The notes: a model not told the origin generated them from the sequence alone. Shown: positions 1 to 8,347, counted from the first letter of the stretch. The stretch is 31,804 nt of DNA from Deltaproteobacteria bacterium (GCA_024274995.1 JAJSAA010000129.1:1-31804); one strand, 5' to 3'. Made by a program: numbers and translations.

Positions 1-400
1 GATTGCCGTGTCAAGTGTTCATGTGGGTACCAATCCCAAAACCCGTGAATCACGATTGATCAGGAGTATTCCCAGTTTCGTTATTAATCAGCTCAATACC
101 ATGACCCGCATGTATGCCATGCATCAGCCGCTCAGGTATTTTTTTGTGATCAGCGTCATTATTATGCTCATCGGCGCCGTGCCGATGGTGCGTTTTCTCA
201 GCTTTTATTTCCGGGGGTTGGGGGATGGTCATATTCAGTCCCTGATCCTGGGCAGTTCGTTGCTGGTCATTGGCTTTCAGGTTCTGGTACTTGGCTTTCT
301 CGGTGATGTTATTTCCTTTAACCGGCGTTTAATTGAAGACACCTTGAACCGGGTAAAGAAAATTGAAATTGATTATCTGGAAAAATTAAAAAAAATGTAA
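1..400 (+). CDS. Glycosyltransferase family 2, C-terminal part (5' end outside window)
   Basis: The reading frame is already open at base 2 and runs to a TAA at 398-400, so only the last ~132 residues of a longer protein are present. The visible N-terminal part (VHVGTNPKTRESRLI) resembles the region just after the catalytic domain of DPM1/GtrB-like family-2 glycosyltransferases, where a basic R-x(n)-SRL/SKY segment precedes the membrane anchor. Two hydrophobic segments follow (about residues 43-65 and 80-102 of the visible part, separated by a short loop), then a basic amphipathic tail rich in Lys. This matches polyprenyl-phosphate sugar synthases that end in two transmembrane helices. The catalytic DXD motif would lie upstream of the window, so the substrate cannot be assigned. 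Confidence 0.7.
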   Translation, partial: IAVSSVHVGTNPKTRESRLIRSIPSFVINQLNTMTRMYAMHQPLRYFFVISVIIMLIGAVPMVRFLSFYFRGLGDGHIQSLILGSSLLVIGFQVLVLGFLGDVISFNRRLIEDTLNRVKKIEIDYLEKLKKM

Positions 401-486
401 CTTCAGCAGCATCCCGGATTCAGAGGCACACAGCCGCATTTTTCATCGTCCATTCGCACATATTTTGCCGCGGAATCATATACAAT

Positions 487-1287
487 ATGAGAAAAAATAC
501 GCGCAACCCCCTGGAAATATATAAAATTCTTCCTAAGACTAATTGCGGCAAGTGCTTGTTGCCCTCTTGCCTGGCCTTTGCCGCGGCGGTGGTTGAGGGC
601 CGAAAGAAGTTGCGGGATTGCGCTGAACTTGAGCCTGCCCTGAGGAGAGAATTATCCGCCCATATTCCCAAGCTCACAACCACGGAGTTCGAGCAGGCGG
701 AATTCATGGATAAGTTGCAGGATAAGATTTCTTCGATTGATTTACAGGCCCTGGCGCCGTTGATTGGAGCCGTTGCACAAGATAACTGCCTGATTGTTAA
801 CTCCCTGGGCAAGGATTTCAGGGTGAGCGGCCGGGGCACATTAGTATCTGAATGTCACATCAACCCCTGGGTGCAGGCCCCGCTCCTCTCCTATATCACC
901 AGCAAAAGTCATGCTGAGATAACCGGGAGATGGATATCCCTGCGGGAGATAAAGGGCGGTATTGACTGGCAGGGTCTGTTCACGAGCCGCTGTGAGACGC
1001 CGCTGCGTAAACTGGCGGATGATAACCCCCATCTCTTGGAAGATATAATCGAACTTTTTGCCGGTCGGGAAGTTGATTGGTATCAGGCCGATATCGCGCT
1101 GATTCTTCACCCGCTGCCCAAGATCCCTATCCTTATCTGTTATCAGTCCCCGGAAGATGATCTGGAATCGTTATTGACCATATTTTTTGATGAATGCTGT
1201 GCAGTGAATCTCCAGATTAAATCCATTTTCACCCTCTGCGCCGGTCTGGTGCGGATGTTCACTAAAATAGCGGAGCACCACCTGTAG
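487..1287 (+). CDS. DUF3786 domain protein with N-terminal [4Fe-4S] motif
   Basis: This 266-residue soluble protein starts with a compact cysteine motif, C20-x2-C23-x4-C28-x16-C45, of the type seen in the Fe-S domain (PF04060-like) of corrinoid iron-sulfur proteins and in RnfB-type ferredoxin domains. The rest (about 75-265) looks like DUF3786, including a tryptophan-rich central part and a conserved segment near 200-220 (DWYQADIALILHPLPKIPILICY). DUF3786 proteins occur mainly in strict anaerobes such as sulfate reducers, acetogens and methanogens; their reaction is not known to me. The start ATG at 487 has no strong Shine-Dalgarno sequence. The gene stands alone between the upstream glycosyltransferase and ettA, with about 100 bp on either side. 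A redox or corrinoid-related role is inference only. Confidence 0.75.
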   Translation: MRKNTRNPLEIYKILPKTNCGKCLLPSCLAFAAAVVEGRKKLRDCAELEPALRRELSAHIPKLTTTEFEQAEFMDKLQDKISSIDLQALAPLIGAVAQDNCLIVNSLGKDFRVSGRGTLVSECHINPWVQAPLLSYITSKSHAEITGRWISLREIKGGIDWQGLFTSRCETPLRKLADDNPHLLEDIIELFAGREVDWYQADIALILHPLPKIPILICYQSPEDDLESLLTIFFDECCAVNLQIKSIFTLCAGLVRMFTKIAEHHL

Positions 1288-1390
1288 CTGGTTATTCACT
1301 AATGCCCTTGTCTTGCCGGGTGGACTTTGTTAGGTTAAAAACGGTGTAGTTATTTGTGATTTTATAAGACAAAAAAGGAAGGAATATAAG

Positions 1391-3073
1391 ATGGCGGAAG
1401 AGGCGAATAAAATTATCTATTCCATGATGCGGGTCAGTAAGTATTATGATCAGAAGCCTGTTTTAAAGGATATATCCCTGTCCTATTTTTATGGGGCCAA
1501 AATCGGGGTTTTGGGGCTGAACGGGTCGGGCAAAAGTTCGCTGCTCAGGATTCTGGCCGGGGTGGATAAGGATTTTAATGGCGAGATCAACCTGTCTCCT
1601 GGTTACAGCATCGGTTATCTGGCCCAGGAGCCGGAATTAGAGTTAGAGAACACGGTGCGTCAGGCCGTGGAAGAAGGGGTACGGGAGACTGTTGATCTTC
1701 TCGCCGAGTTTAATCGGATCAATGATAAATTTGCCGAACCTATGAACGATGATGAGATGAACGGTCTCATTGAGCGCCAAGGTGAGGTGCAGGAAAAGCT
1801 CGATCATCTAAACGCCTGGGAGCTTGATTCGCGGCTGGAAATGGCCATGGACGCCCTGCGCTGCCCGCCACCGGATGCCATTGTCAAGGTCTTGTCTGGC
1901 GGTGAGAAACGGCGGGTGGCCCTCTGTCGTCTGCTCCTACAGGAACCGGATATTCTACTCTTAGATGAACCGACCAATCATCTCGATGCTGAGACCGTTG
2001 CCTGGCTGGAGCATCATCTTCAGCAATATAAAGGGACGGTAATTGCCGTCACCCATGACCGCTATTTCCTGGACAATGTCGCGGGCTGGATTCTGGAACT
2101 GGATCGGGGCCGCGGCATTCCCTGGAAGGGGAACTATTCCTCCTGGCTGGCACAGAAGCAAAAGCGTCTGAGCCAGGAGGAGAAACATGAGTCCAACCGT
2201 CAGAAGACCCTGGCGCGGGAGCTGGAGTGGATTAAGATGAGCCCCAAAGGGCGGCATGCCAAGGCCAAAGCCAGAATTAAATCCTATGAAGATTTATTGA
2301 ATCAAGGACGGCAGGAACGTCTTGAGGATGTGGAAATCTTTATTCCGCCCGGCCCCCGGCTTGGTAAGCTGGTTATAGAGGCCGAACATGTCAGTAAGGC
2401 CTTTGGTGATAAACTGTTGCTGGCTGACTTAAATTTTTCTCTGCCCGCTGGCGGCATTGTCGGGGTTATCGGGCCCAACGGGGCGGGTAAGAGTACCCTG
2501 TTCAAGATGATCTGCGGCGCGGAAAAACCGGATTCCGGGACAATCAGGCTGGGTGAGACGGTTAAGTTATCCTATGTGGATCAAAGCCGGGATGATCTTG
2601 ATCCGGAAAAGTCCATCTGGGAGGTTATTTCAGGCGGTCTGGATACTATAATGCTTGGTGATCGTGAGGTTAATTCCAGGGCCTATGTGGGACGGTTTAA
2701 TTTCTCCGGTCGGACTCAGCAGCAGAAGGTGGGACTGATGTCCGGCGGGCAGCGCAACCGGGTGCATCTTGCTTGTATGCTGAAGGAAGGCGGTAATGTT
2801 CTACTTCTCGATGAGCCCACCAATGATTTAGATATTAATACTCTGCGGGCCTTGGAAGAGGCCCTGGAGAATTTTGCCGGATGCGCCGTGGTTATCAGTC
2901 ATGACCGCTGGTTTCTTGATCGTATCGCGACTCACATCCTGGCTTTTGAGGGCGATAGTGAGGTGGTGTGGTTTGATGGTAATTACTCGGAATATGAGGC
3001 CGATTATAAACGGCGTTATGGGGTGGATGCCAGCCAGCCGCACCGCATTAAATATCGCCGCCTCACCAGGTAA
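1391..3073 (+). CDS. ettA: Energy-dependent translational throttle protein EttA (ABC-F ATPase)
   Basis: This is a 560-residue ABC-F protein with two ATPase domains and no membrane segments. Domain 1 has Walker A GLNGSGKS (42-49), signature LSGGEKRR (168-175) and Walker B LLLDEPTNHLD (189-199). The insertion between Walker A and the signature (about 95-140, acidic and helical) is the 'arm' typical of EttA. Domain 2 has Walker A GPNGAGKS, signature MSGGQRNR and LLLDEPTNDLD. The length and the ...RIKYRRLTR C-terminus fit EttA (about 555 residues in Escherichia coli). Known family role: binds the ribosomal E site and gates entry into elongation according to ADP/ATP ratio. The ATG at 1391 is preceded by a good AAGGAAGGAA ribosome-binding site. 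Its 3' end overlaps a convergent small gene by 11 bp. Confidence 0.95.
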   Translation: MAEEANKIIYSMMRVSKYYDQKPVLKDISLSYFYGAKIGVLGLNGSGKSSLLRILAGVDKDFNGEINLSPGYSIGYLAQEPELELENTVRQAVEEGVRETVDLLAEFNRINDKFAEPMNDDEMNGLIERQGEVQEKLDHLNAWELDSRLEMAMDALRCPPPDAIVKVLSGGEKRRVALCRLLLQEPDILLLDEPTNHLDAETVAWLEHHLQQYKGTVIAVTHDRYFLDNVAGWILELDRGRGIPWKGNYSSWLAQKQKRLSQEEKHESNRQKTLARELEWIKMSPKGRHAKAKARIKSYEDLLNQGRQERLEDVEIFIPPGPRLGKLVIEAEHVSKAFGDKLLLADLNFSLPAGGIVGVIGPNGAGKSTLFKMICGAEKPDSGTIRLGETVKLSYVDQSRDDLDPEKSIWEVISGGLDTIMLGDREVNSRAYVGRFNFSGRTQQQKVGLMSGGQRNRVHLACMLKEGGNVLLLDEPTNDLDINTLRALEEALENFAGCAVVISHDRWFLDRIATHILAFEGDSEVVWFDGNYSEYEADYKRRYGVDASQPHRIKYRRLTR

Positions 3074-3404
3074 CGGGGTTGGCGGTATCAGTGGGGATAC
3101 TGCTGTCCGCCTGATTTGCGACCTCCTCCTCTTCCGCCATATAGAGGGCGATGGTTTCCAGGAGATCCGGCCTGCCATGCTGGAGGCCGTTGATGGTTAA
3201 CCAGAGATAAGGGTCACGATCATACCAGCGCTGGCGGGAATTATCCAGGGGGAATTCAAGGATAAAATTTTCTAAAAGATCAGGACTGTGGCGGCGGATA
3301 ATGGCCATTATCCCCTGCAGCAGAGTGTCCCGGCGTTTGCTTTCCATATCTTTCATCGCGTCTATATGGCGTCCCAGCTTTTCGTATTTGTCATACCAGC
3401 GCAT
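3063..3404 (-). CDS. Small hypothetical protein
   Basis: This 113-residue soluble protein belongs to no family I recognise. The N-terminal half is highly charged (MRWYDKYEKLGRHIDAMKDM...KRR) and probably helical; the middle holds a Trp/Tyr-rich stretch (RQRWYDRDPYLWLTINGL), and the tail is acidic (AEEEEVANQAD). A weak ribosome-binding site (GATGAGG, about 8-14 bases before ATG) precedes the start at 3404. The last codons overlap the end of ettA on the opposite strand by 11 bp. It is favoured as a real gene over chance because the reading frame fills an otherwise empty gap, has a balanced composition and has its own ribosome-binding site. A dyad-symmetric repeat (3440-3474) lies 35 bp upstream of its start. 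Confidence 0.6.
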   Translation of the reverse strand: MRWYDKYEKLGRHIDAMKDMESKRRDTLLQGIMAIIRRHSPDLLENFILEFPLDNSRQRWYDRDPYLWLTINGLQHGRPDLLETIALYMAEEEEVANQADSSIPTDTANPVTW

Positions 3405-3439
3405 CTTCTATACCTCATCTTTTTGTAGTAACTATAAGT

Positions 3440-3474
3440 GTAACTGCTCTGTTAGGGTATAGCTGAACAGTTAC
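3440..3474 (-). repeat. Dyad-symmetric dispersed repeat, copy A
   Basis: This 35-bp element has perfect 7-bp inverted ends (GTAACTG ... CAGTTAC). Read on the minus strand, GTAACTGTTC pairs with GAGCAGTTAC to form a 10-bp stem with one G-U pair, around a loop holding ACCCTAAC. It shares end sequences and the CCCTAA core with copies D (14691-14741), E (26228-26276) and F (27807-27849), but lacks about 14 internal bases. In the direction of the neighbouring minus-strand gene it ends 35 nt before that gene's ATG, the same placement as the other copies. A further GTAACTATA half-site lies at 3427-3435. Confidence 0.75.
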
Positions 3475-3529
3475 CATTGATTTTAGCATAATTATACGCT
3501 GGAGTGGGCATGAAAAATTTAATTTTATC

Positions 3530-3556
3530 TGTAGGGGCAACCCCCTGTGGTTGCCC
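3530..3556. repeat. GTAGGGGCAA-type palindromic repeat (REP-like hairpin)
   Basis: TGTAGGGGCAA at 3530-3540 begins a hairpin with an 8-bp perfect stem, GGGCAACC (3535-3542) and GGTTGCCC (3549-3556), and a 6-base loop. On the plus strand it is followed by a pyrimidine run (TCTCTTTT). The same 11-mer occurs again at 4001-4011, at the other end of the gene between them. From memory, GTAGGGGC-type palindromes are common dispersed intergenic repeats in several bacterial phyla; that identification is not verified here. It may also work as a terminator for plus-strand transcription. Confidence 0.6.
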
Positions 3557-3570
3557 TCTCTTTTATTAAT

Positions 3571-3996
3571 TTAGTAGATGAAAGGGATTAGACGTTTGGT
3601 GTGGCGGCAATAACTGCGGTATTGCGGATCTCTCTGTAGCCAGAGGCTCTCTTCGTAGTGCAGTTTGGCTAACAAATTGATAAGCAAGGCGGCATAAATC
3701 ACCGTGTTGGTCAGGTGCCAGTACATAACCACAGGCCCCAACATGGATAACAAGACACTGCTGTACATTGGATGGCGGATATAACTATATACGCCGTTGG
3801 TGACCAGGATACTGTTCTTTCTTGGAACAGGGCGGATGTTAAAGCGGCCTGGCCCCATGCGGCGTACCTGACCTATGGCGGCCCAGGCCAGGGCAAGGCC
3901 AGGGAGACTTACCAGAAGGCCGTACGGGTGGACGATGGGGCCGAAGGGCAGTAAAATCAATCCGATACAGACGAATTGGATGATGACGAAAAACAT
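3571..3996 (-). CDS. Isoprenylcysteine carboxyl methyltransferase (ICMT)-family membrane protein
   Basis: This is a 141-residue integral membrane protein with about four hydrophobic segments. It carries the family signature GVYSYIRHPMYSSVLL, and near the C-terminus EESLWLQRDPQYRSYCRHTKRLIPF, matching the EE..L......Y..Y......IP pattern of ICMT/PEMT-like methyltransferases. These are SAM-dependent enzymes of the inner membrane that methylate lipids or other small hydrophobic acceptors; the bacterial substrate is usually unknown. The first ATG is at 3996. A longer reading with TTG at 4011 would place five codons inside the repeated TGTAGGGGCAA sequence, so the ATG is preferred. Neither start has a clear ribosome-binding site. 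It lies 55 bp downstream of the phosphatidylglycerol-lysyltransferase-like gene and may share its transcript. Confidence 0.8.
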   Translation of the reverse strand: MFFVIIQFVCIGLILLPFGPIVHPYGLLVSLPGLALAWAAIGQVRRMGPGRFNIRPVPRKNSILVTNGVYSYIRHPMYSSVLLSMLGPVVMYWHLTNTVIYAALLINLLAKLHYEESLWLQRDPQYRSYCRHTKRLIPFIY

Positions 3997-4000
3997 TGTT

Positions 4001-4020
4001 TGTAGGGGCAAATAAGGGCC
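4001..4020. repeat. Truncated copy of the GTAGGGGCAA repeat
   Basis: TGTAGGGGCAA (4001-4011) matches 3530-3540 exactly and is followed by ATAAGGGCC, giving the weak inverted pair GGGGC/GGGCC-type ends of a decayed hairpin. It sits just upstream of the ATG of the ICMT-family gene, so that gene is bracketed by two copies in direct orientation. Confidence 0.45.
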
Positions 4021-4051
4021 GAGACCATTGCCTGGGGGGCTGACTACGTTG

Positions 4052-4948
4052 TCAGGAATTATGCCTCAGCCACTTAAAGGTATATTTTTTAATAAACTTA
4101 ACCGGATTATAAGACATTTTGGCCTTGCGCAGACCCTCATTGCCGAGATCCTGTTCTCGGTTTACAAAAATAAATTCCGGATTAGCTGCTAAAAACATCT
4201 GGTTGATGGCCTGATATATGCCTTTATAGCCCCCCATGCCCTTTTCAAAATGGATGATCAGGGTATCTGGACGAATAACCTCGGCAACGACAAAGGCCGC
4301 GACATCAAACTCATTTACCATGATTATGCCGCCCAGGAGATCAGGCAGGGTGGCGTAATCATGGAGAACCTTGCTGATTACTCTGTCCTCGGCTGCCAGA
4401 CCGGCTGAGGCCTCACAATTGCGCCATGTGCACCAGTTTAACTGCATCTTTAAAACCTGGTCGACAAAGGGTTGTTCCATAGGGATATAATGCCAGTCAT
4501 GCTTACTCTTAAACTGGTTCAGCAGATTTTTCTTTTTATGGAATTTTCTGCCCTTCAGAGTGATTAATTCGCTGCTGTCATAGATGTAATCCCAATGTTC
4601 TCTTGCCTCCTCCCCGGTTATAATGTGGGCTGCCTGACTCTGCCAGAGCCTGGCCAGTTTTTCTGGAACCCGGATAATGGGCAGCCTTTCGGTAAGTTCC
4701 GACAGCCGGGATTGCCAGTCAACGGCTTCCCAGTTCCCCATCGGCGCCCAATAGGCGGGATAGGGCAGACTCTGGCGTAGCCAGACCAGATCATTATCCC
4801 AGGCCCAGGTCAGACCGTATTCTTGCGCCCAGGCCCATATATTTACAAAGCTGTAGTCGGAGGCGGCCTGAGATGCGGCGTTTAAGTGGCGCCGGTATTC
4901 CGGCATTGAATCATGGGTTATGGTTGTGAAATTATCAGGATTTATCAA
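4052..4948 (-). CDS. Phosphatidylglycerol lysyltransferase domain (DUF2156) protein
   Basis: This is a 298-residue soluble protein without membrane segments. The sequence fits the stand-alone DUF2156 / LPG_synthase_C group (GNAT-like tandem fold): N-terminal SDYSFVNIWAW, the GRKFHKKKNLLNQF motif near 133-146 and the C-terminal NREQDLGNEGLRKAKMSYNP near 262-281, which is the best conserved part of this group. Related full-length MprF enzymes use aminoacyl-tRNA to modify phosphatidylglycerol; stand-alone versions are often of unknown function. The start is TTG at 4948, the first start codon after an upstream stop. The next ATG (4906) would remove residues that align with the usual N-terminus. 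No clear ribosome-binding site is visible. Confidence 0.8.
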   Translation of the reverse strand: MINPDNFTTITHDSMPEYRRHLNAASQAASDYSFVNIWAWAQEYGLTWAWDNDLVWLRQSLPYPAYWAPMGNWEAVDWQSRLSELTERLPIIRVPEKLARLWQSQAAHIITGEEAREHWDYIYDSSELITLKGRKFHKKKNLLNQFKSKHDWHYIPMEQPFVDQVLKMQLNWCTWRNCEASAGLAAEDRVISKVLHDYATLPDLLGGIIMVNEFDVAAFVVAEVIRPDTLIIHFEKGMGGYKGIYQAINQMFLAANPEFIFVNREQDLGNEGLRKAKMSYNPVKFIKKYTFKWLRHNS

Positions 4949-5002
4949 AATATGTATGGTGTTTTTAAGTAAATAGTCAAGGGCTTGCGCTGCTTAATAC
5001 AT

Positions 5003-5019
5003 TGTTCATGGAGCGCTTA
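5003..5019 (+). repeat. 17-bp intergenic repeat TGTTCATGGAGCGCTTA, copy 1
   Basis: This 17-mer occurs again, exactly and inverted, at 16868-16884. A related shorter match (GAGCGCTTACA) recurs 40 bp further on at 5058-5068, overlapping the end of the sensor-kinase gene. The copy lies in the 115-bp gap between the kinase and the DUF2156 gene. Confidence 0.7.
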
Positions 5020-5063
5020 CATTTCGAGAGGTTATAAAGTCAAGAGTGTGGTTTGTTGAGCGC

Positions 5064-7979
5064 TTACAAGTTCTTCTCCCCTAATTGAATGGCCCTGTTG
5101 ATAGATTTGGATAGTTCCTGCAGCTGGTAGGGCTTCACAATTGCGGTGCAAAAACCGAAATCAGTAAAATTTGCCATGACCGGATCATTGGAATAGCCGC
5201 TGGAAACTATGATTTTGGCATCCTTGTTAAGGGCAATAATTTTTTGGGCGGCCTCTTTACCGCCCATACCACCCGGGATAGTCAAGTCCAAGATAACTAT
5301 ATCAAAAATATTATTATCTTCAATAGCTGCTTTGTAAAGCCCGACGGCTTCCGCGCCATCCTTTGAAAGTTTTACGATATGGCCCAGTTTGGTGAGCATT
5401 GCCTGTGCTACTGTGCACACCATTTCTTCATCATCCATGAACAGTATTTTCGCCTTTGCTGGTGTTTTTTGCGCTTCAGCCGCCTTTTTATTGTTAACTT
5501 CTCCTGGTTCTGCGGCTGGTAGGTAAATAGTAAAGGTGGTACCGACTCCCGGCTGGGATTCCACTGAGATATAACCGTCGTGCTTGTTGATAATGGAATG
5601 AGCTATAGCCAGGCCCAGCCCGCTTCCTGTTTGTCTGGTAGAGAAATATGGATCAAATATTTTTTCAATTACTTTGGCAGCCATACCGATGCCCTCGTCT
5701 TGAATCGAAATTTTGACAAACATCCTCTTTGCCGCCGAGGCAGAATCAAGCGGGACATCGGCGGCTGAAACATTTTGACAACTAATCGTAATGTTACCAC
5801 CAGTAGACATGGCATGACTCGCGTTCATGACAATGTTCTGGATGACCTGACTGATTTGGCTTTTATCAATATTAACGAGTAGCAGATTGTCTGGAATATC
5901 AACTCGGCAAGCGGTGTTACTGCCATGTAAAACAAAATTCGCAGAGTCTCTAATAATGGCCTCAAGGGCGGCGGTCTCTTTAACCGGGGTACCGCCCTTG
6001 GAGAAGGTCAGTAGCTGCTGCGTGAGATCCTTGGCTCGGATTGAGGCCTTTTCCGCCTCCACCAAAAGCTTTCTTGAACCCTTCGGTAACCCTTCATCAA
6101 CAAGGACTAAATTTATATTGCCTAAGATGGCTGTTAAGATATTGTTAAAGTCATGGGCAATACCTCCGGCAAGAACACCGACTGACTCGAGCTTTTTCGC
6201 CTTCAGCAGCTCTTTCTCGGTCTTGAGTTGGTCGGTAATATCTCTGAATACCAGAACCACTCCTATAACCTTACTCTCGGTATCCATAATGGGGGCGCCG
6301 CTGTCGGCAATGTTCCGTTCCGTACCATCTTTTGCCACCAGAACTGTGTGATTGGCCAAAGCGATAATCTGTCCACTATTGATTGTTTTAATGACTGGAT
6401 TTTCGCAGGCCGCCCTTGTTTCTGCATTGATAATATTAAAGACTTCCAGCAGGGGTCTGCCCACAGCCTCGTCATTACTCCATCCCGTAAGTTCTTCACT
6501 AACCTTATTGAGCAGGACGATATTGCCGGAGATATTTGTGGTAATAACTCCATCGCCAATACTGCGTAAAGTTACGGCCAGCCGCTCATTTTGAGCCGCC
6601 AGATTTATTTCAGCCTCTTTACGTTCAGAGATATTTCTGACTACCGCGATGATGAAATGTTCTCCGCCGAATTCGGTGTATTTGAGGGTCGTTTCTGTCC
6701 AGAAAAGAGTGCCGCCATTCTTGCGGGCATGCCACTCAAAACTCTGGGAGCCTTTTTGTACTGCCTTTTGGATTTTTGCCGTAGCTTCATCATGAGTGAA
6801 GGGAGGCACCCCGGAGCTTAGATCACCCGTATCGAGTTGAAGGGCTTCCTCATAGGTATAGTCAAACATTGTCAGCATTCCTTGATTAACATCAAGGATC
6901 TTTCCGCTATCGGCCGCGAAAATGAAAATTGCCTCATTGGGGGCATTAAATATTTCGCGATAGCGTTTTTCCCCCGCCTGTATCAGCTCATTTTGCTCTC
7001 GCAACTTAAGGTTGTATTTACGCAGGGCATAATAACGCCATAATAGAAAAGCCAAGCCAACAGCAACCACCATTAAGACGCGCCATAAGGTGGTGTAATC
7101 TTTTCCCTTAACAAATTTGATTGCTACCCAACGATTGAGAATATCCTGCTGTTGGTTTGTGGTTAGAGAGGAAATTGCCTTGTTAAATATTGACAGAAGC
7201 AGGGGTTCATCGTTGCGGGTGGCAATACCAAGCTGCCAACGCTCATCGAATTTTCCCGCTACCTTGAGCTCATTTGGGAAATTTCGTTGAATGGCATATC
7301 CCACAGTCGCCAAGGTGCCGATAAAGCCGTCCAGTTTTTTTTGGGCCACCATTTGCAAGCCTTTATCCACAGATGGGACATCGTTAATATCCATTTTTGG
7401 GAACCGCCGACGCAATATCTCGCCAAAGGCGTATCCTTTAACGATACCAATCTTAATCCCGCGCAGGGATGAAAGATCGTCAACGAACGGCATATTCATC
7501 CTTGCCGCCATTACCAGAGGGATTTCCAGATACGGTTTAGTGAAGTCCATGTATTGTCGCCGCTCTGGAGTCGGCATGGCGAGGGAAAAAATATCGCACT
7601 TGCGGGCCTTGGCATACCGAATACTTTCTAACCAGTTTGTGGTGGGAACGAGGATAATAGGCCGCCCGATTTTTTGTTGAAAAAGGGCCATATAATCGGC
7701 TGCCATCCCCACATGATGCCCCTTGTCAATTTTCTCGAGGGGCATCCAGTCGGGATCAACGCATATGGTGATCTGCTTTTTGTTCTGGAGGTATGCCTTT
7801 TCGGTGGCCGAGAACTGCAGTTCCGTACCTATGTTTTTTGGGGCACTATTGTCAGGACCGCGAGATAGGCTTGAAGCTGGAGATGATGTGGCAGCCAGCA
7901 ATGTCTGTGGAAATGAAAAAAAAGAAAGGATGGCCAACCAAACAAATAGAGGGGGAAAATGTCGGAGGCTGTTGGGCAA
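5064..7979 (-). CDS. Hybrid sensor histidine kinase with periplasmic solute-binding domain
   Basis: This 971-residue protein reads, in order: signal peptide (1-30, ...FPQTLLAA); a periplasmic SBP_bac_3-type solute-binding domain (about 65-292); a transmembrane helix (300-318); a PAS domain (about 335-455) and a second PAS (about 465-585); HisKA with GGIAHDFNN (phospho-His 609); HATPase_c with N715/N719, DEGIGM (761-766) and GSGLGL (785-790); and a C-terminal receiver (844-965) with acidic pair D849/D850, phospho-Asp 898 and K949. It should sense a small periplasmic ligand and autophosphorylate, then pass phosphate to its own receiver. The start is TTG with a good AGAGGA ribosome-binding site 8 nt upstream. 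No separate response regulator or Hpt gene is next to it, so its output is unknown. A link to the EPS genes across the gap is only inferred from position. Confidence 0.92.
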   Translation of the reverse strand: MPNSLRHFPPLFVWLAILSFFSFPQTLLAATSSPASSLSRGPDNSAPKNIGTELQFSATEKAYLQNKKQITICVDPDWMPLEKIDKGHHVGMAADYMALFQQKIGRPIILVPTTNWLESIRYAKARKCDIFSLAMPTPERRQYMDFTKPYLEIPLVMAARMNMPFVDDLSSLRGIKIGIVKGYAFGEILRRRFPKMDINDVPSVDKGLQMVAQKKLDGFIGTLATVGYAIQRNFPNELKVAGKFDERWQLGIATRNDEPLLLSIFNKAISSLTTNQQQDILNRWVAIKFVKGKDYTTLWRVLMVVAVGLAFLLWRYYALRKYNLKLREQNELIQAGEKRYREIFNAPNEAIFIFAADSGKILDVNQGMLTMFDYTYEEALQLDTGDLSSGVPPFTHDEATAKIQKAVQKGSQSFEWHARKNGGTLFWTETTLKYTEFGGEHFIIAVVRNISERKEAEINLAAQNERLAVTLRSIGDGVITTNISGNIVLLNKVSEELTGWSNDEAVGRPLLEVFNIINAETRAACENPVIKTINSGQIIALANHTVLVAKDGTERNIADSGAPIMDTESKVIGVVLVFRDITDQLKTEKELLKAKKLESVGVLAGGIAHDFNNILTAILGNINLVLVDEGLPKGSRKLLVEAEKASIRAKDLTQQLLTFSKGGTPVKETAALEAIIRDSANFVLHGSNTACRVDIPDNLLLVNIDKSQISQVIQNIVMNASHAMSTGGNITISCQNVSAADVPLDSASAAKRMFVKISIQDEGIGMAAKVIEKIFDPYFSTRQTGSGLGLAIAHSIINKHDGYISVESQPGVGTTFTIYLPAAEPGEVNNKKAAEAQKTPAKAKILFMDDEEMVCTVAQAMLTKLGHIVKLSKDGAEAVGLYKAAIEDNNIFDIVILDLTIPGGMGGKEAAQKIIALNKDAKIIVSSGYSNDPVMANFTDFGFCTAIVKPYQLQELSKSINRAIQLGEKNL

Positions 7980-8086
7980 AATAATTTTCCTCTTCAGAGG
8001 TGATGTTTTTAATTGCGCCAGATCAACTGGTTTAGTAAATTTGTGACTTTGGCCTGAGGTCTAAAAGTATCAATTACCAGAGTTTT

Positions 8087-8099
8087 GCTGAATAGTTAC
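8087..8099 (+). repeat. Partial copy of dispersed GTAAC repeat, copy B
   Basis: GCTGAATAGTTAC matches the GCTGAACAGTTAC end of copy A in 12 of 13 bases. Only one end of the element is recognisable; the left half is decayed or absent. Confidence 0.4.
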
Positions 8100-8276
8100 G
8101 TTGTCTCTATGATTATCTACCAGGTAGCAGGGGCACCTCTTAAATAGACTATCATACACTATATGGTATTTCCAGCGTAACTTCAGTTGTACATCCTTTC
8201 TGAGTCTGCGCTTCCTGACTCGGAGGTCGAAACGGACGCCCCCCTTATTGTTTATTATTAAGGCTTGTAAGTGAGG

Positions 8277-8305
8277 TTGACTTTATTGCGGCAGCCCGCT
8301 AAAAA
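8277..8305 (+). promoter_or_regulatory. Candidate sigma-70 promoter for GT-C genes
   Basis: TTGACT (8277-8282) and TAAAAA (8300-8305) are separated by 17 bp, giving a good -35 and a weak -10. The start codon at 8348 would follow a leader of roughly 35 nt. This is based on sequence match only. Confidence 0.35.
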
Positions 8306-8347
8306 ACAAGGTGAGAAAATACCAAATGGAATAATCAGGAGTAAAAT

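Larger units (their letters stand above)
7980..8347. other. 368-bp divergent intergenic region
   Basis: This gap separates the starts of the sensor kinase (minus) and the first GT-C gene (plus), so it must hold both promoters. I see no coding frame. It contains a partial copy of the GTAAC repeat (8087-8099), a candidate sigma-70 promoter (8277-8305) and a GC-rich patch (about 8210-8245) with no clear hairpin. Confidence 0.6.

Noticed and set aside
8274..8291. Sigma-54 promoter (GG-N10-GC) before the first GT-C gene
   Set aside because: The GG and GC are 11 bases apart and the flanks do not match TGGCAC/TTGCA; the sigma-70 reading fits better.
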